From Nocardia concava NBRC 100430 (lineage in GTDB: Bacteria > Actinomycetota > Actinomycetes > Mycobacteriales > Mycobacteriaceae), in the NCBI RefSeq assembly GCF_000308815.1, contig NZ_BAFX01000031.1, positions 1-61,354 of the forward strand: DNA of 61,354 nucleotides, given 5' to 3'. The first letter of the stretch is position 1. The number at the start of each line of letters is the position of its first letter. The translations under genes were made by a program, and so were the position numbers. Shown here piece after piece: positions 1 through 7,591 of the stretch. The notes beneath the pieces are model-generated. The model saw only the letters and a program-made list of their open reading frames with translations, made no database searches and was not told the DNA's origin.

Positions 1-23
1 CTGTGCTCGCCGAGATCAAGTAG
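1..23 (+). CDS. 3' end of an unidentified gene
   Basis: Only six sense codons and a TAG stop are inside the window; they read V-L-A-E-I-K. Every codon ends in G or C, as in neighbouring genes, and a strong hairpin follows within 15 nt, which supports this being a genuine gene end. The product cannot be identified from six residues. Confidence 0.45.
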
Positions 24-36
24 CACAAAGCAATTC

Positions 37-75
37 GCGAAAGGCCGCTCACCTGCGAGGTGGGCGGCCTTTCGC
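37..75 (+). terminator. Intrinsic-type terminator hairpin
   Basis: Arms 37-54 and 58-75 form an 18-bp stem with one G-T pair and a 3-nt loop (GCG). No T-run follows, as is common in actinobacteria. It lies between the gene ending at 23 and the DUF1707 gene starting at 90. Confidence 0.75.
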
Positions 76-77
76 GC

Positions 78-83
78 TAATGT
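78..83 (+). promoter_or_regulatory. -10 element TAATGT of a leaderless start
   Basis: TAATGT ends 6 nt before the ATG at 90, and no Shine-Dalgarno sequence precedes that ATG. Transcription would start at or next to the A of the start codon. Confidence 0.5.
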
Positions 84-89
84 CGTGAC

Positions 90-524
90 ATGGCTGAACC
101 ACCCGAAATCCGTATTGGCACCGCCGAGCGCGAGGACGCGATGAAGCGGCTGTCCGATCATTTCGCGGCCGGCCGGCTCAGTGTCGCGGAGTTCGACGAG
201 CGCAGCGGGATCGTGGCGGCCGCGCTGACCCGTGGCGACCTCGACAAGGTGTTCACGGATCTGCCGCTGCCCATCGCCGAGAAGGCCGTTCCGGCGCAAC
301 GGGAGTCGCGCTTCGGCTCGCAGTGGCAGGAACGGGCGATGCCGGTGATCACCATCCTGTGCGTGATCATCGGGATCGTCAGTCACCAGTGGTGGGTGTT
401 CCTGCTGATTCCGCTGGCCGGCGCGGCCCTGTTCGGCAGCCGGGACAATTCGCGTCGCCGGAATCGGGGCGATCGGCACGAGGACCGGCGGCAGCGGCGG
501 CTGGATCGCGGATCGGACGACTGA
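90..524 (+). CDS. DUF1707 (SHOCT-like) membrane protein
   Basis: 144 residues. Residues 7-60 match the actinobacterial DUF1707 domain, with the hallmark run E-R-E-D-A---L--H---GRL---EFDER---A--A-T-GDL--V--DLP. This short helical domain is usually found at the N-terminus of small membrane proteins. Residues about 84-118 hold two closely spaced hydrophobic segments, and the last 25 residues are rich in Arg and Asp, probably cytosolic. The function of the family is unknown. The start is a leaderless-type ATG. The stop overlaps the next start (TGATG), so the two genes are translationally coupled. Confidence 0.85.
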   Translation: MAEPPEIRIGTAEREDAMKRLSDHFAAGRLSVAEFDERSGIVAAALTRGDLDKVFTDLPLPIAEKAVPAQRESRFGSQWQERAMPVITILCVIIGIVSHQWWVFLLIPLAGAALFGSRDNSRRRNRGDRHEDRRQRRLDRGSDD

Positions 525-868
525 TGGAGCCCATCGAGATCAACGCGGGCAGCTGGTACCTGCGGGCACTGCGCGCCGACGAGCGCATCGACGACCGTCC
601 GGCCCTGGCCGACGGCGGCATCACCGATCCGGAGTATGTGGCCCGGCGGACCTCGGAATGGGCGCAGGAGAGCCACTTCTCGTGGGCGGTGTGCGTGCCC
701 ACCACCGCCGAGATGGTCGCCGAGATCGGCGTCCGGCCCAACGCTGACGGCACCGCGACCGTGACCGGCTGGGCCCGAACCGGATATGACTCGGCGCTGG
801 CGGACGGCCTGGTGACGGTGCGCCGCTTCACCGCGGGTGCGCTCGGCCTGGAACCGCTCGACGCCTGA
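524..868 (+). CDS. Short GNAT-like protein, probably a degenerate acetyltransferase
   Basis: 114 residues, starting at an ATG that overlaps the preceding TGA. The N-terminal pattern W-Y-L-R-A-L-R-A-D-E-R-I-D-D-R-P-A-L and the later E-W-A and W-A-V segments resemble RimJ/RimL-type GNAT acetyltransferases. Those are about 170-190 residues long and carry a Q/R-x-x-G-x-G/A acetyl-CoA loop. Here the matching region reads A-R-T-G-Y-D-S-A-L-A-D-G-L and lacks a clear loop, and the chain ends where the C-terminal half should begin. I infer a truncated or repurposed, possibly inactive, GNAT fold. The GNAT assignment is by pattern only. Confidence 0.6.
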   Translation: MEPIEINAGSWYLRALRADERIDDRPALADGGITDPEYVARRTSEWAQESHFSWAVCVPTTAEMVAEIGVRPNADGTATVTGWARTGYDSALADGLVTVRRFTAGALGLEPLDA

Positions 869-946
869 AAAAAATCGGTCGTGCCCGCACCCGGTTGTAG
901 GGGACCCTGGAGTCGCATCCGAAACCGACGACCAGGGGAGGCGGTT

Positions 947-1210
947 ATGTGGAGCTGGAGTAGACACCAATCGGATCGGGCGACGGCGGCGTCGTTCACC
1001 AACTGGCGGGTCCGCGATCCGGAGCCGACAGTGTTCGATCCGGAGTTCAGCGAGACCTCGGACAAGGACGGGTCCGGCACCGATGCCGGGCGCACCCCGC
1101 GCGACGGCGGCCTCCGCATCCTCGACCACGACGACGCGATGGCCGAGATCGCGGCTTCGGAGTACGCGCGAATGCAGTTCGCTGAACTGACTCTGGCCGG
1201 TGCCCACTGA
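947..1210 (+). CDS. Hypothetical small acidic protein
   Basis: 87 residues, not recognised. The ATG at 947 follows a strong ribosome binding site (AGGGGAGG, 8 nt upstream). The protein has a Trp-rich start (M-W-S-W-S), a polar Asp/Gly/Thr-rich middle likely to be disordered, and an Ala/Glu-rich helical C-terminus. There is no signal peptide or membrane segment. A terminator at 1231-1262 closes the unit. Confidence 0.65.
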   Translation: MWSWSRHQSDRATAASFTNWRVRDPEPTVFDPEFSETSDKDGSGTDAGRTPRDGGLRILDHDDAMAEIAASEYARMQFAELTLAGAH

Positions 1211-1230
1211 TCTGTGGGCGCAATGAGCAG

Positions 1231-1262
1231 AGGGGCGGGCCCGAATCCGGGTCCGCCCCTTT
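1231..1262 (+). terminator. Intrinsic terminator before birA
   Basis: Arms 1231-1243 and 1248-1260 form a 13-bp stem (one G-T pair) around the loop AATC, followed by TTTCTC. It separates the small protein from birA. Confidence 0.8.
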
Positions 1263-1284
1263 CTCGCTGTCAGGGGGTAGTAGC

Positions 1285-2094
1285 GTGCGAGTTATGGATA
1301 GGTCGCCGCTGGATGCTGACTTGCTGGCCCGCAGTGTCACCGAGGTGCCGGGGCTCGCGTTCTTCTCGGCCGTCGAGGTGGTGGAGTCGACGGGTTCGAC
1401 CAATGCGGATCTGGTTGCGCGGGCGGCGGATTCGAGCGCGGATCGGCTGGTGCTGATCGCGGAGTCGCAGTCGCGGGGCCGCGGGCGGCACGATCGGCAG
1501 TGGGTGGGTCCGCCGCGGGCGCAGCTGGCCATGTCGGTGCTGACGCGGGTGCGCGGAATCGCCCCGGAGGTGCTGGGCTGGCTGCCGCTGCTCACCGGCG
1601 TCGCGGTGGTGGACGCGGTGCGCGCGGCCACCGGCGTCAAGGCGGTGCTCAAGTGGCCCAATGACGTTCTCGTCGACGGTCGCAAGCTGGCGGGCATTCT
1701 CGCCGAGATCGCCGCCACCGGACCGGATCCCGCGGTGGTGGTGGGCGTGGGCCTGAATGTGAGCCTCACCGAGGCGGAACTGCCGGTGCCCCATGCCACT
1801 TCGCTGACGCTGTCCGGCGCCGCCGAGCCCGATCGCAGCGCCCTGGTGATCGCGATCCTGCGCGAATTCGCGCACCGGTTCACCACCTGGGAGGCCTCGG
1901 GCTGGGACATCGCCGATCTCTCGGCCGCCTACCGCGAGCGCTGCTCGACCATCGGCGCCGAGGTCCGGGCCGAACTTCCCGGCGGCGAGGTGCTCACCGG
2001 CCGCGCCACCGGCGTCGACGGGAACGGCCGCCTGCTCATCGGGGACCGCGCGGTCTCCGCGGGCGACGTCACGCACCTGCGCGCCGAATACTGA
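1285..2094 (+). CDS. birA: Biotin--[acetyl-CoA carboxylase] ligase
   Basis: Activates biotin with ATP to biotinyl-5'-AMP and transfers it to the biotin-carrier lysine of acyl-CoA carboxylases. The 269-residue chain has the glycine-rich ATP/biotin loop G65-R-G-R-H-D-R-Q-W73, the K123-W-P-N-D127 motif and a C-terminal SH3-like domain (from about residue 220). It has no N-terminal helix-turn-helix, so it is a monofunctional ligase rather than an E. coli-type repressor-ligase. The GTG at 1285 is preferred because AGGGGG lies 7 nt upstream; an in-frame ATG at 1294 would be too far from it. The gene is convergent with the kinase gene, only 9 bp away. Confidence 0.95.
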   Translation: MRVMDRSPLDADLLARSVTEVPGLAFFSAVEVVESTGSTNADLVARAADSSADRLVLIAESQSRGRGRHDRQWVGPPRAQLAMSVLTRVRGIAPEVLGWLPLLTGVAVVDAVRAATGVKAVLKWPNDVLVDGRKLAGILAEIAATGPDPAVVVGVGLNVSLTEAELPVPHATSLTLSGAAEPDRSALVIAILREFAHRFTTWEASGWDIADLSAAYRERCSTIGAEVRAELPGGEVLTGRATGVDGNGRLLIGDRAVSAGDVTHLRAEY

Positions 2095-2115
2095 CCGCCG
2101 CACCTACTTCGGCGG
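2095..2115. terminator. Compact hairpin between convergent birA and kinase genes
   Basis: CCGCCG (2095-2100) pairs with CGGCGG (2110-2115) around a 9-nt loop. The hairpin covers the stop codon of the minus-strand kinase gene, and the gap is too short for separate terminators. A bidirectional role is inferred. Confidence 0.4.
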
Positions 2116-3582
2116 CTTGGCCGTTTTGGTCGGCTTGTCGGGCTTGTCGTGGCCGCCGTTGCCTTGATCGTCGTTCCCCGGCGTGTCCTGGCGCGGTTGC
2201 GGCTCGCCCGGCGGAGTGAGGTTGCCGGGCGTGAGATTGCCCGGAAACGGAATCGGGAAGTTGGTCGGGGCCGCCGAGGCGCTCGGCGGGGCCGGTTGCG
2301 GTGCGGTGGTGGTCGGTTGCGGTGCCGCGGTGGACAGTTCCGGCGCCTCGGTGGTCGAGGATCGCGGGGCCGGTGCGGGATTCGCCGGTGCGGTGGTTTC
2401 GACCCGGGTGTCGCGGGGCGGCTGGGTGGTCGCGGCGGGCACCGACGAGGCGGGCGGCGGTTGCGGCTGTGAGGTGGTGACCGGCTGCGGTGACGGATGG
2501 TGCTCCATACTCCAGACGGCCCAGCCCGATCCGGCTCCGACCAAGACCGCGGCGATGGCGGTCACCAGGGCGAAGCGACGCGGAAAGCGCTGGGGCCGAG
2601 CGGTTTCGGCGCGAGTGCGAGCTGCGGACGACGGCGGCACCACCGCGACCTGCGGCGGCTCGGCCTCCGCGCCGACCTCGCGCTCGGCGAAGCCCGGCTG
2701 GGGTACGGCCATGATTCTGGTGGGCGGAGGGGCCGCCGGGACCGGGACCGGGGCGGTAGCCGACGCGGTGGCACGGGTGAGGGCGGTGCGGGCGGCCGCC
2801 GCGAATTCCCCCGCGGTCGCGAAGCGCTGCGTCGGATCCTTGGCCAGCGCCCGGATGATCGCGGCGTCGAGTTCGGCGGGCAGGCTCGGATCGGTATCGG
2901 TCAGATGCGGCGGGTCGACGCTGAGGTGGGCGTGCATCTGGCCGGGCGCGTCCTCGGCGGGGAACGGCCTTCGGCCGGTGAGGGATTCGTAGAGCACACA
3001 GCCCAGCGAATAGATGTCCGAGCGCGGTGTGGCCGTGCCGGTGAATCGTTCGGGCGCCATGTAGGCGGGCGTCCCGATGACCAGGCTGGCGCCGGTGATG
3101 GTCGACTGCCCGATCTGCTGGGCGGTGCCGAAGTCGATGAGATAGGTGAACCCGCTCGGCATCACAATGATGTTGGAGGGCTTGACATCCCGGTGCAGCA
3201 GCCCGCTCCGGTGCGCCTCGTCCAGCGCGGCCGCGGCCTGGGACACGATGTCGACGGCCTCGACGGGCGGCAGCGCTCCGCGGGTGCGCAGTAGTTTGCC
3301 CAGGTCGGAGCCGTCCACATAGGCCATATCGATGAAGAGCTGCCCGTCCTCCTCGCCGAAGGTGTGGATGGGCACCACGTGTGGTTCGCGCAGCCGGGCG
3401 GCCATGCGCGCCTCGCGTTGGAATCGTCGCCGGTAGACGTCGTCGGCGGCGAGTTCGCGCGCCAGTAGTTTCACCGCCACCGTGCGATCGGTGCGCGTGT
3501 CATGGGCCTGCCACACCTGCCCGGTTCCGCCGTTGCCCAGCAGGTTCTCGAGTCGGTAGGGACCGAACCGCCTGTCCCCCAT
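2104..3582 (-). CDS. Transmembrane Ser/Thr protein kinase (PknB-like)
   Basis: 492 residues. The N-terminal kinase domain has the P-loop G16-N-G-G-T-G-Q-V, ATP-binding K38 in V-A-V-K, catalytic D132 in H-R-D-V-K-P-S-N, D150-F-G and the activation-segment motif G-T-P-A-Y-M-A-P-E. All catalytic residues are present. A linker rich in Ala/Pro/Thr leads to one membrane helix (about 338-362), then an extracytoplasmic Pro/Thr/Ser tail ending in Gly/Asp/Lys-rich sequence. There are no PASTA repeats, so the ligand is unknown. AAGGA precedes the ATG. It is a tandem paralogue of the next upstream kinase; both start M-G-D and share architecture. Confidence 0.93.
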   Translation of the reverse strand: MGDRRFGPYRLENLLGNGGTGQVWQAHDTRTDRTVAVKLLARELAADDVYRRRFQREARMAARLREPHVVPIHTFGEEDGQLFIDMAYVDGSDLGKLLRTRGALPPVEAVDIVSQAAAALDEAHRSGLLHRDVKPSNIIVMPSGFTYLIDFGTAQQIGQSTITGASLVIGTPAYMAPERFTGTATPRSDIYSLGCVLYESLTGRRPFPAEDAPGQMHAHLSVDPPHLTDTDPSLPAELDAAIIRALAKDPTQRFATAGEFAAAARTALTRATASATAPVPVPAAPPPTRIMAVPQPGFAEREVGAEAEPPQVAVVPPSSAARTRAETARPQRFPRRFALVTAIAAVLVGAGSGWAVWSMEHHPSPQPVTTSQPQPPPASSVPAATTQPPRDTRVETTAPANPAPAPRSSTTEAPELSTAAPQPTTTAPQPAPPSASAAPTNFPIPFPGNLTPGNLTPPGEPQPRQDTPGNDDQGNGGHDKPDKPTKTAKPPK

Positions 3583-3668
3583 GGGGAGTCCTTTCGTGCC
3601 GGGAGTTGTCTTCCCCTGGGCACTACCCCCGAAAGGTCGCAGTGTTCATGCGGGTCGGTGCTGCGGGC

Positions 3669-5027
3669 TCATCGCGGTCCGCGAGGGTGGTCCGGGTGCT
3701 TGCCGCCGGGATCGGGCAGTGGCAGCGGAATCGTGGGAATCGTCCAGGGCAGGGGCGGCAGGGGCGGCACCGTCCACGGTGGCAGGACCGGGGCGGCGGT
3801 GTCGGGGACGACCGGCTCCTCGGGCGGCGGGGCTTCGGTCGTCTCCGGCGGCTGCTCGACCGGCTGCGCCGTGGTCGGTGGAACGGATTGCGGGACTTGG
3901 GTTCTCGCGTTGACCGTCGTCGGAATCAGCTCCCGCTCGGGCTCGGATTCCGCCGGGCGGCCGGTGAACCACGCCGTGCCGATCACGATGGCGGCCCCCG
4001 CGATGAGCAGTCCCGCCGTGGTGAGTGCGCGCCGTGCGGTCCATTGGTGGCGCGGCCGGGCATCCGCGAGCTCCGTCGCCGGGCCCGGGTTGGTCGGCAG
4101 CGCAACGGTTCGCGTTTCCGTGCCGGGGGTTCGCGCCGCGCCGGATTCGGAGCGCACGGCCCGCAGTGCGGTCCTGAGCTCGGGAGCGGGGGCGGCGATC
4201 ACCACGGTCGGCCGGTCGTCGGCCAGCGCCGCACGCGCGGCCGCGGCGAATTCACCCGCGGTGGAATAGCGTTCGCCCGGATTCTTGGCGAGGCCGCGGG
4301 CGATCACCGCGTCCAGCGCGGCGGGCACCGCGGGCGCCAGTGTCGAGGGGGGTTCCGGGGTGCGTTCCAGATGGGCGCGCATGAGCTGGGCCGGATTGCG
4401 CAGCCGGAAAGGGCGTTCGCCGGTGAGACATTCGTAGAGGACGCAGGCCAGCGAGTAGATGTCGGACCGCGTGGAGACGGTGCCGTCGAAGCGTTCGGGC
4501 GCCATGTAGGCGGGGGTGCCGACCAGCATGCCGGCCTGGGTGATGGCGGTCTGCCCGTCCTGCAGGGCGGTGCCGAAGTCGATGAGGTAGGCGATGTCGT
4601 CGGGGGCGACGATGATGTTCTGGGGCTTGACGTCCCGGTGGATCAATCCGGCGGCGTGCGCCTCGTCCAGGGCCGTGGCGATCTGGGCGATGAGGTCGAC
4701 GGCCGCGTCGGGGGCCATCGGGCCCTCCCATTCCAGCAGCGCCTCGATGTCGAGGCCGTCGACGAACTCCGAGTCGATGAACAGCCGTCCCTCGAGCTCA
4801 CCGTAGGTGTGCACCGCCACCACGTGCGGTCCGTGCAGCAGCGAGGCGGCCCGGGCCTCGCGCTCGAAGCGGCGGCGATATTCGGGATCGGCGGTGAGCA
4901 CGGGCGCCAGCACCTTGAGCGCGACGGTACGGTCCGCCACGGAGTCGTGCGCACGCCATACTTCCGCCGACCCACCGCTGCCGAGCAGTTCGTCGAGGCG
5001 GTATCGGCCCAGGTAGCCATCCCCCAA
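3669..5027 (-). CDS. Transmembrane Ser/Thr protein kinase, paralogue of its neighbour
   Basis: The kinase domain has L-G-S-G-G-S-A-E-V (P-loop), V-A-L-K-V, H-R-D-V-K-P-Q-N, I-D-F-G-T-A and G-T-P-A-Y-M-A-P-E. One membrane helix (about 332-354) is followed by a Pro-rich outer tail of about 100 residues. I place the start at the TTG at 5027 rather than the in-frame GTG at 5045. AGAGGA lies 6 nt before the TTG, and the product then starts M-G-D-G-Y-L-G-R-Y-R-L, matching M-G-D-R-R-F-G-P-Y-R-L of the paralogue. The GTG has no ribosome binding site. The length is 452 residues. The two kinases lie 86 bp apart on the same strand. Confidence 0.92.
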   Translation of the reverse strand: MGDGYLGRYRLDELLGSGGSAEVWRAHDSVADRTVALKVLAPVLTADPEYRRRFEREARAASLLHGPHVVAVHTYGELEGRLFIDSEFVDGLDIEALLEWEGPMAPDAAVDLIAQIATALDEAHAAGLIHRDVKPQNIIVAPDDIAYLIDFGTALQDGQTAITQAGMLVGTPAYMAPERFDGTVSTRSDIYSLACVLYECLTGERPFRLRNPAQLMRAHLERTPEPPSTLAPAVPAALDAVIARGLAKNPGERYSTAGEFAAAARAALADDRPTVVIAAPAPELRTALRAVRSESGAARTPGTETRTVALPTNPGPATELADARPRHQWTARRALTTAGLLIAGAAIVIGTAWFTGRPAESEPERELIPTTVNARTQVPQSVPPTTAQPVEQPPETTEAPPPEEPVVPDTAAPVLPPWTVPPLPPLPWTIPTIPLPLPDPGGKHPDHPRGPR

Positions 5028-5056
5028 CGGAATTCCTCTCGTCACACTGGGGGACT

Positions 5057-5062
5057 ACCTTA
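5057..5062 (-). promoter_or_regulatory. Candidate -10 (TAAGGT) for the second kinase
   Basis: On the minus strand TAAGGT lies 29 nt before the TTG start at 5027. A short leader containing AGAGGA would follow, which agrees with the TTG start rather than the upstream GTG. Confidence 0.4.
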
Positions 5063-5127
5063 GCGAACCGAAGTTCTTTGAATCGTGCACAACGCATATA
5101 TCGCCGCGCACGAATCCGCCGTGGAAT

Positions 5128-6081
5128 TCAGACCGTTTGCAGGATGCCGCGCGCGGCCTCCCGGGCCAGCATTCGGTCGCGCTGCTCCTCGAACTTGAGC
5201 ACGTCCTGCCCGAGCTTTTCCATGTAGGCGGCCAGCTCGTCGCGCGCCTTCTCGCCGCGCGGGCCGAAGTCGTTGCGCTCGAAGATGTTCCAGTTCTTGA
5301 GCACCGGGCCGACCACCTCGTCCATGTGCTGGCGCATGTCGTAGATGCCGTGCTTGGCCATCATGACGCCGTTGCGGCGGAAGTTGGGCATACCGTGGCC
5401 GGGCATCACGAAGTGGGTGAGCACCTTGGTGATCGCCTCGATGGCCTGGTCGGGCACCAGGTCCAGGCCGGCGCCGCACAGGGTGCGGTAGAAGATCATG
5501 TGCAGGTTCTCGTCCGCGGCGATGCGCTGCAGCATGCGGTCGGCGATGGGGTCGTTGCACACCCGGCCGGTATTGCGGTGCGAGACGCGGGTGGCCAGCT
5601 CCTGAAATGTCACGTATGCGACGTTCTCCAGGAAACCGCCCCAATCATCCGGGGACTGCGCGCCATTGGTCATGTGAATCATCCGCGCCTCTTCGAGTGC
5701 CACCGGATCCACCCCGCGCGTCACCACCAGGTAATCGCGCATGACGATGCCGTGCCGGTTCTCCTCGGCGGTCCAGCGGCCGACCCAGGTGCCCCAGGCG
5801 CCTTCCTGTGAGAAGTTCTCGGCGATCTCGCGGTGATAGGAGGGCAGATTGTCCTCGGTGAGCAGATTGGTGATCATCGCGATCTTGGCGACTTCGCTCA
5901 GCTTCGATTGCGAGGGATCCCAATCCTCGCCGCCCATGGCGGCGAAATTGCGGCCCTGGTCCCAGGGCACGTAATCGTGGGGGTGCCATTCCTTGGCCAT
6001 CGACAGATGGCGATTCAAATTCGCCTCGGCGACGGGTTCGAGCTCATGGAGAATCTGATACTGCGTCAACTCGCGGGTCAC
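5128..6081 (-). CDS. desA1: Acyl-ACP desaturase (DesA1 family)
   Basis: Soluble diiron fatty-acid desaturase that introduces a double bond into ACP-bound acyl chains; mycobacterial DesA1 acts in mycolic acid synthesis. The sequence tracks M. tuberculosis DesA1 closely: H-E-L-E-P-V-x-E-x-x-L-N-R-H-L-S-M, D-N-L-P-S-Y-H-R-E-I-A, W-T-A-E-E-N-R-H-G and the second iron motif A-D-E-N-L-H-M. Both E-x-x-H iron motifs are intact. The GTG at 6081 is chosen because AGGAGG lies 5 nt upstream; longer in-frame starts would read through that site. That gives 317 residues. Its upstream DNA contains tandem direct repeats (6121-6184). Confidence 0.93.
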   Translation of the reverse strand: MTRELTQYQILHELEPVAEANLNRHLSMAKEWHPHDYVPWDQGRNFAAMGGEDWDPSQSKLSEVAKIAMITNLLTEDNLPSYHREIAENFSQEGAWGTWVGRWTAEENRHGIVMRDYLVVTRGVDPVALEEARMIHMTNGAQSPDDWGGFLENVAYVTFQELATRVSHRNTGRVCNDPIADRMLQRIAADENLHMIFYRTLCGAGLDLVPDQAIEAITKVLTHFVMPGHGMPNFRRNGVMMAKHGIYDMRQHMDEVVGPVLKNWNIFERNDFGPRGEKARDELAAYMEKLGQDVLKFEEQRDRMLAREAARGILQTV

Positions 6082-6120
6082 ACACGCCTCCTGGATCATG
6101 CACACCGGGTAGAGCCTGAA

Positions 6121-6160
6121 AGGTCTTGCTCGGGACAAGCGAAGGTCTTGCGCGGTACAA
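6121..6160. repeat. Tandem 18-bp direct repeats upstream of desA1
   Basis: Copies at 6121-6138 and 6143-6160 share AGGTCTTGC, then CGG, then ACAA, with 2 mismatches in 18 bp. The period is 22 bp, two helical turns. Each holds TTG-N7-CAA. The position, just upstream of the desA1 start and downstream of a divergent gene, suggests a regulator site. Confidence 0.55.
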
Positions 6161-6184
6161 CTCGTAAGTAGGGCAACTCGTGAG
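6158..6184. repeat. Second direct repeat in the desA1 upstream region
   Basis: CAACTCGTAAG (6158-6168) and CAACTCGTGAG (6174-6184) repeat with a 16-bp period and one mismatch. The first copy overlaps the end of the 18-bp repeat. The function is unknown. Confidence 0.4.
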
Positions 6185-6261
6185 AGCCGATCGTACCGGC
6201 AACCGCACGATTGTGCCTTGGGCCGCAGTTCGACGTGCGGCATTCCGACATCTACGCGCGA

Positions 6262-6267
6262 TAGGGT
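6262..6267 (+). promoter_or_regulatory. -10 element TAGGGT of a leaderless start
   Basis: TAGGGT ends 7 nt before the ATG at 6275. No ribosome binding site is present. Confidence 0.5.
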
Positions 6268-6274
6268 TTCTCCC

Positions 6275-6820
6275 ATGGGTTATCCCGAGGAGGCGTTGGC
6301 GCCCGAAGAGGTGCTGCTGCTGCACCGTCATCCGCATTGGAAGATGTTGTTCTGGCCCGCTGTGACTTTCATCCTGATCACGGCTTTGGCCGGATTCGGC
6401 CTTGGGGTGTCGGCGCGCAATACCGAGGGCACCCTCCAGACCGGTTTGCTGCTCGGCATTCTGGCGGTGTGGCTGGGTATCGTGCTGTGGCGCAGTCTCG
6501 CTCCGCTGATCCGCTGGAAGTCGACGCATTTCATCGTGACCGATCGCCGGGTGCTGATCCGGCAGGGCGTGCTCACCCACACCGGTATCGACATTCCGAT
6601 GAACCGGATCTCGAATGTGCAGTTCCGCCATGGCCTGTTCGACCGCATGCTGGGCACCGGCACGCTGATCATCGGCTCGTCGTCGGAGGATCCGCTGGAA
6701 TACGACGACATTCCGCATGTGCAGAAGGTGCACGCGATGCTCTACCACCAGGTCTTCGATGTGGTGCAGAACAATCCGAACGGCGGCGGGTCATACGGAT
6801 CCGCGAGCCCGTACCCGTAG
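6275..6820 (+). CDS. Bacterial PH-domain membrane protein (Rv3278c-like)
   Basis: 181 residues. An N-terminal cytosolic stretch with E-E-V-L-L-L-H-R-H-P-H-W leads to two membrane helices (about 23-45 and 55-75). A YdbS-type bacterial PH domain follows, with T-H-F-I-V-T-D-R-R-V-L-I-R-Q-G and I-P-M-N-R-I-S-N-V. The C-terminus is Gly/Ser/Pro-rich. The position near birA and the gtrA-purKE block matches Rv3278c in mycobacteria. The molecular role of the family is unknown. The ATG at 6275 is leaderless-type, divergent from desA1. Confidence 0.85.
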   Translation: MGYPEEALAPEEVLLLHRHPHWKMLFWPAVTFILITALAGFGLGVSARNTEGTLQTGLLLGILAVWLGIVLWRSLAPLIRWKSTHFIVTDRRVLIRQGVLTHTGIDIPMNRISNVQFRHGLFDRMLGTGTLIIGSSSEDPLEYDDIPHVQKVHAMLYHQVFDVVQNNPNGGGSYGSASPYP

Positions 6821-6823
6821 TCT
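6818..6823 (+). promoter_or_regulatory. -10 element TAGTCT of a leaderless start
   Basis: TAGTCT overlaps the stop codon of the PH-domain gene (TAG 6818-6820) and ends 6 nt before the GTG at 6830. The response-regulator gene may therefore have its own promoter despite the 9-bp gap. Confidence 0.45.
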
Positions 6824-6829
6824 TGTTCC

Positions 6830-7507
6830 GTGACCGCAGTACTGCTGGCCGAAGACGACGAGGCCATCGCCGCGCCGCTGTCGCGGGCGCTGGGCCGTGA
6901 GGGCTATTCGGTGACCGTGGAGAGCTATGGCCCCGCCGTGCTGGAGCGGGCCCTCGAAGGCGGTCACGATCTGCTGATTCTGGATCTCGGGCTGCCCGGC
7001 ATGGACGGCCTCGAGGTGTGCCGCCAGGTGCGGGCGCGCGGCGCCGAACTGGCCGTGCTCATGCTCACCGCGCGCACCGACGAGGTGGATTTCGTGGTCG
7101 GCCTGGACGCCGGCGCGGACGACTACGTGGGCAAGCCGTTCCGGCTGGCCGAACTGCTGGCGCGGGTGCGAGCGCTGTTGCGCCGCAGCGGAATCGGCGA
7201 CGAGGCCGTGGAGGTGGGCGGCATCCGTCTGGAGCCCGCGGCGCGCCGGGTGCTGGTGAACGGCATCGAGGTGAACCTGGCCAACAAGGAGTACGAGCTG
7301 CTGAAGGTGCTCATCGATCGGGCCGGGCAGGTGGTCTCGCGCGAGACCATTCTGCGCGAGGTGTGGGGCGACGCGGATCTGCGCGGCTCCAAGACGCTGG
7401 ATATGCATATGTCGTGGTTGCGCCGCAAGATCGGCGACGAGGGCCCGGTGGCGGAGCGCCGCATCGTGACCGTGCGCGGCGTAGGCTTCCGGTTCAATAC
7501 CGACTAG
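6830..7507 (+). CDS. OmpR-family response regulator
   Basis: 225 residues. The receiver domain has the acidic pocket E8-D9-D10, phospho-acceptor D52 in L-I-L-D-L-G-L-P-G-M-D-G, and the K-P-F switch motif. The winged-helix DNA-binding domain (about 125-222) has the typical L-A-N-K-E-Y-E-L-L and V-R-G-V-G-F-R-F segments. It forms a pair with the downstream kinase at 7592. The signal and regulon are unknown; 11-bp direct repeats at 8913-8931 are a candidate binding site. It starts at a GTG without a ribosome binding site. Confidence 0.92.
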   Translation: MTAVLLAEDDEAIAAPLSRALGREGYSVTVESYGPAVLERALEGGHDLLILDLGLPGMDGLEVCRQVRARGAELAVLMLTARTDEVDFVVGLDAGADDYVGKPFRLAELLARVRALLRRSGIGDEAVEVGGIRLEPAARRVLVNGIEVNLANKEYELLKVLIDRAGQVVSRETILREVWGDADLRGSKTLDMHMSWLRRKIGDEGPVAERRIVTVRGVGFRFNTD

Positions 7508-7591
7508 CTCCGCCGTTCGAACCGATCCGTTGTTGTGCTCTTCCGCGCTCGTAAATCTTCTGAAGGCCCGGCGAAGCGAGGCATCTCGACG

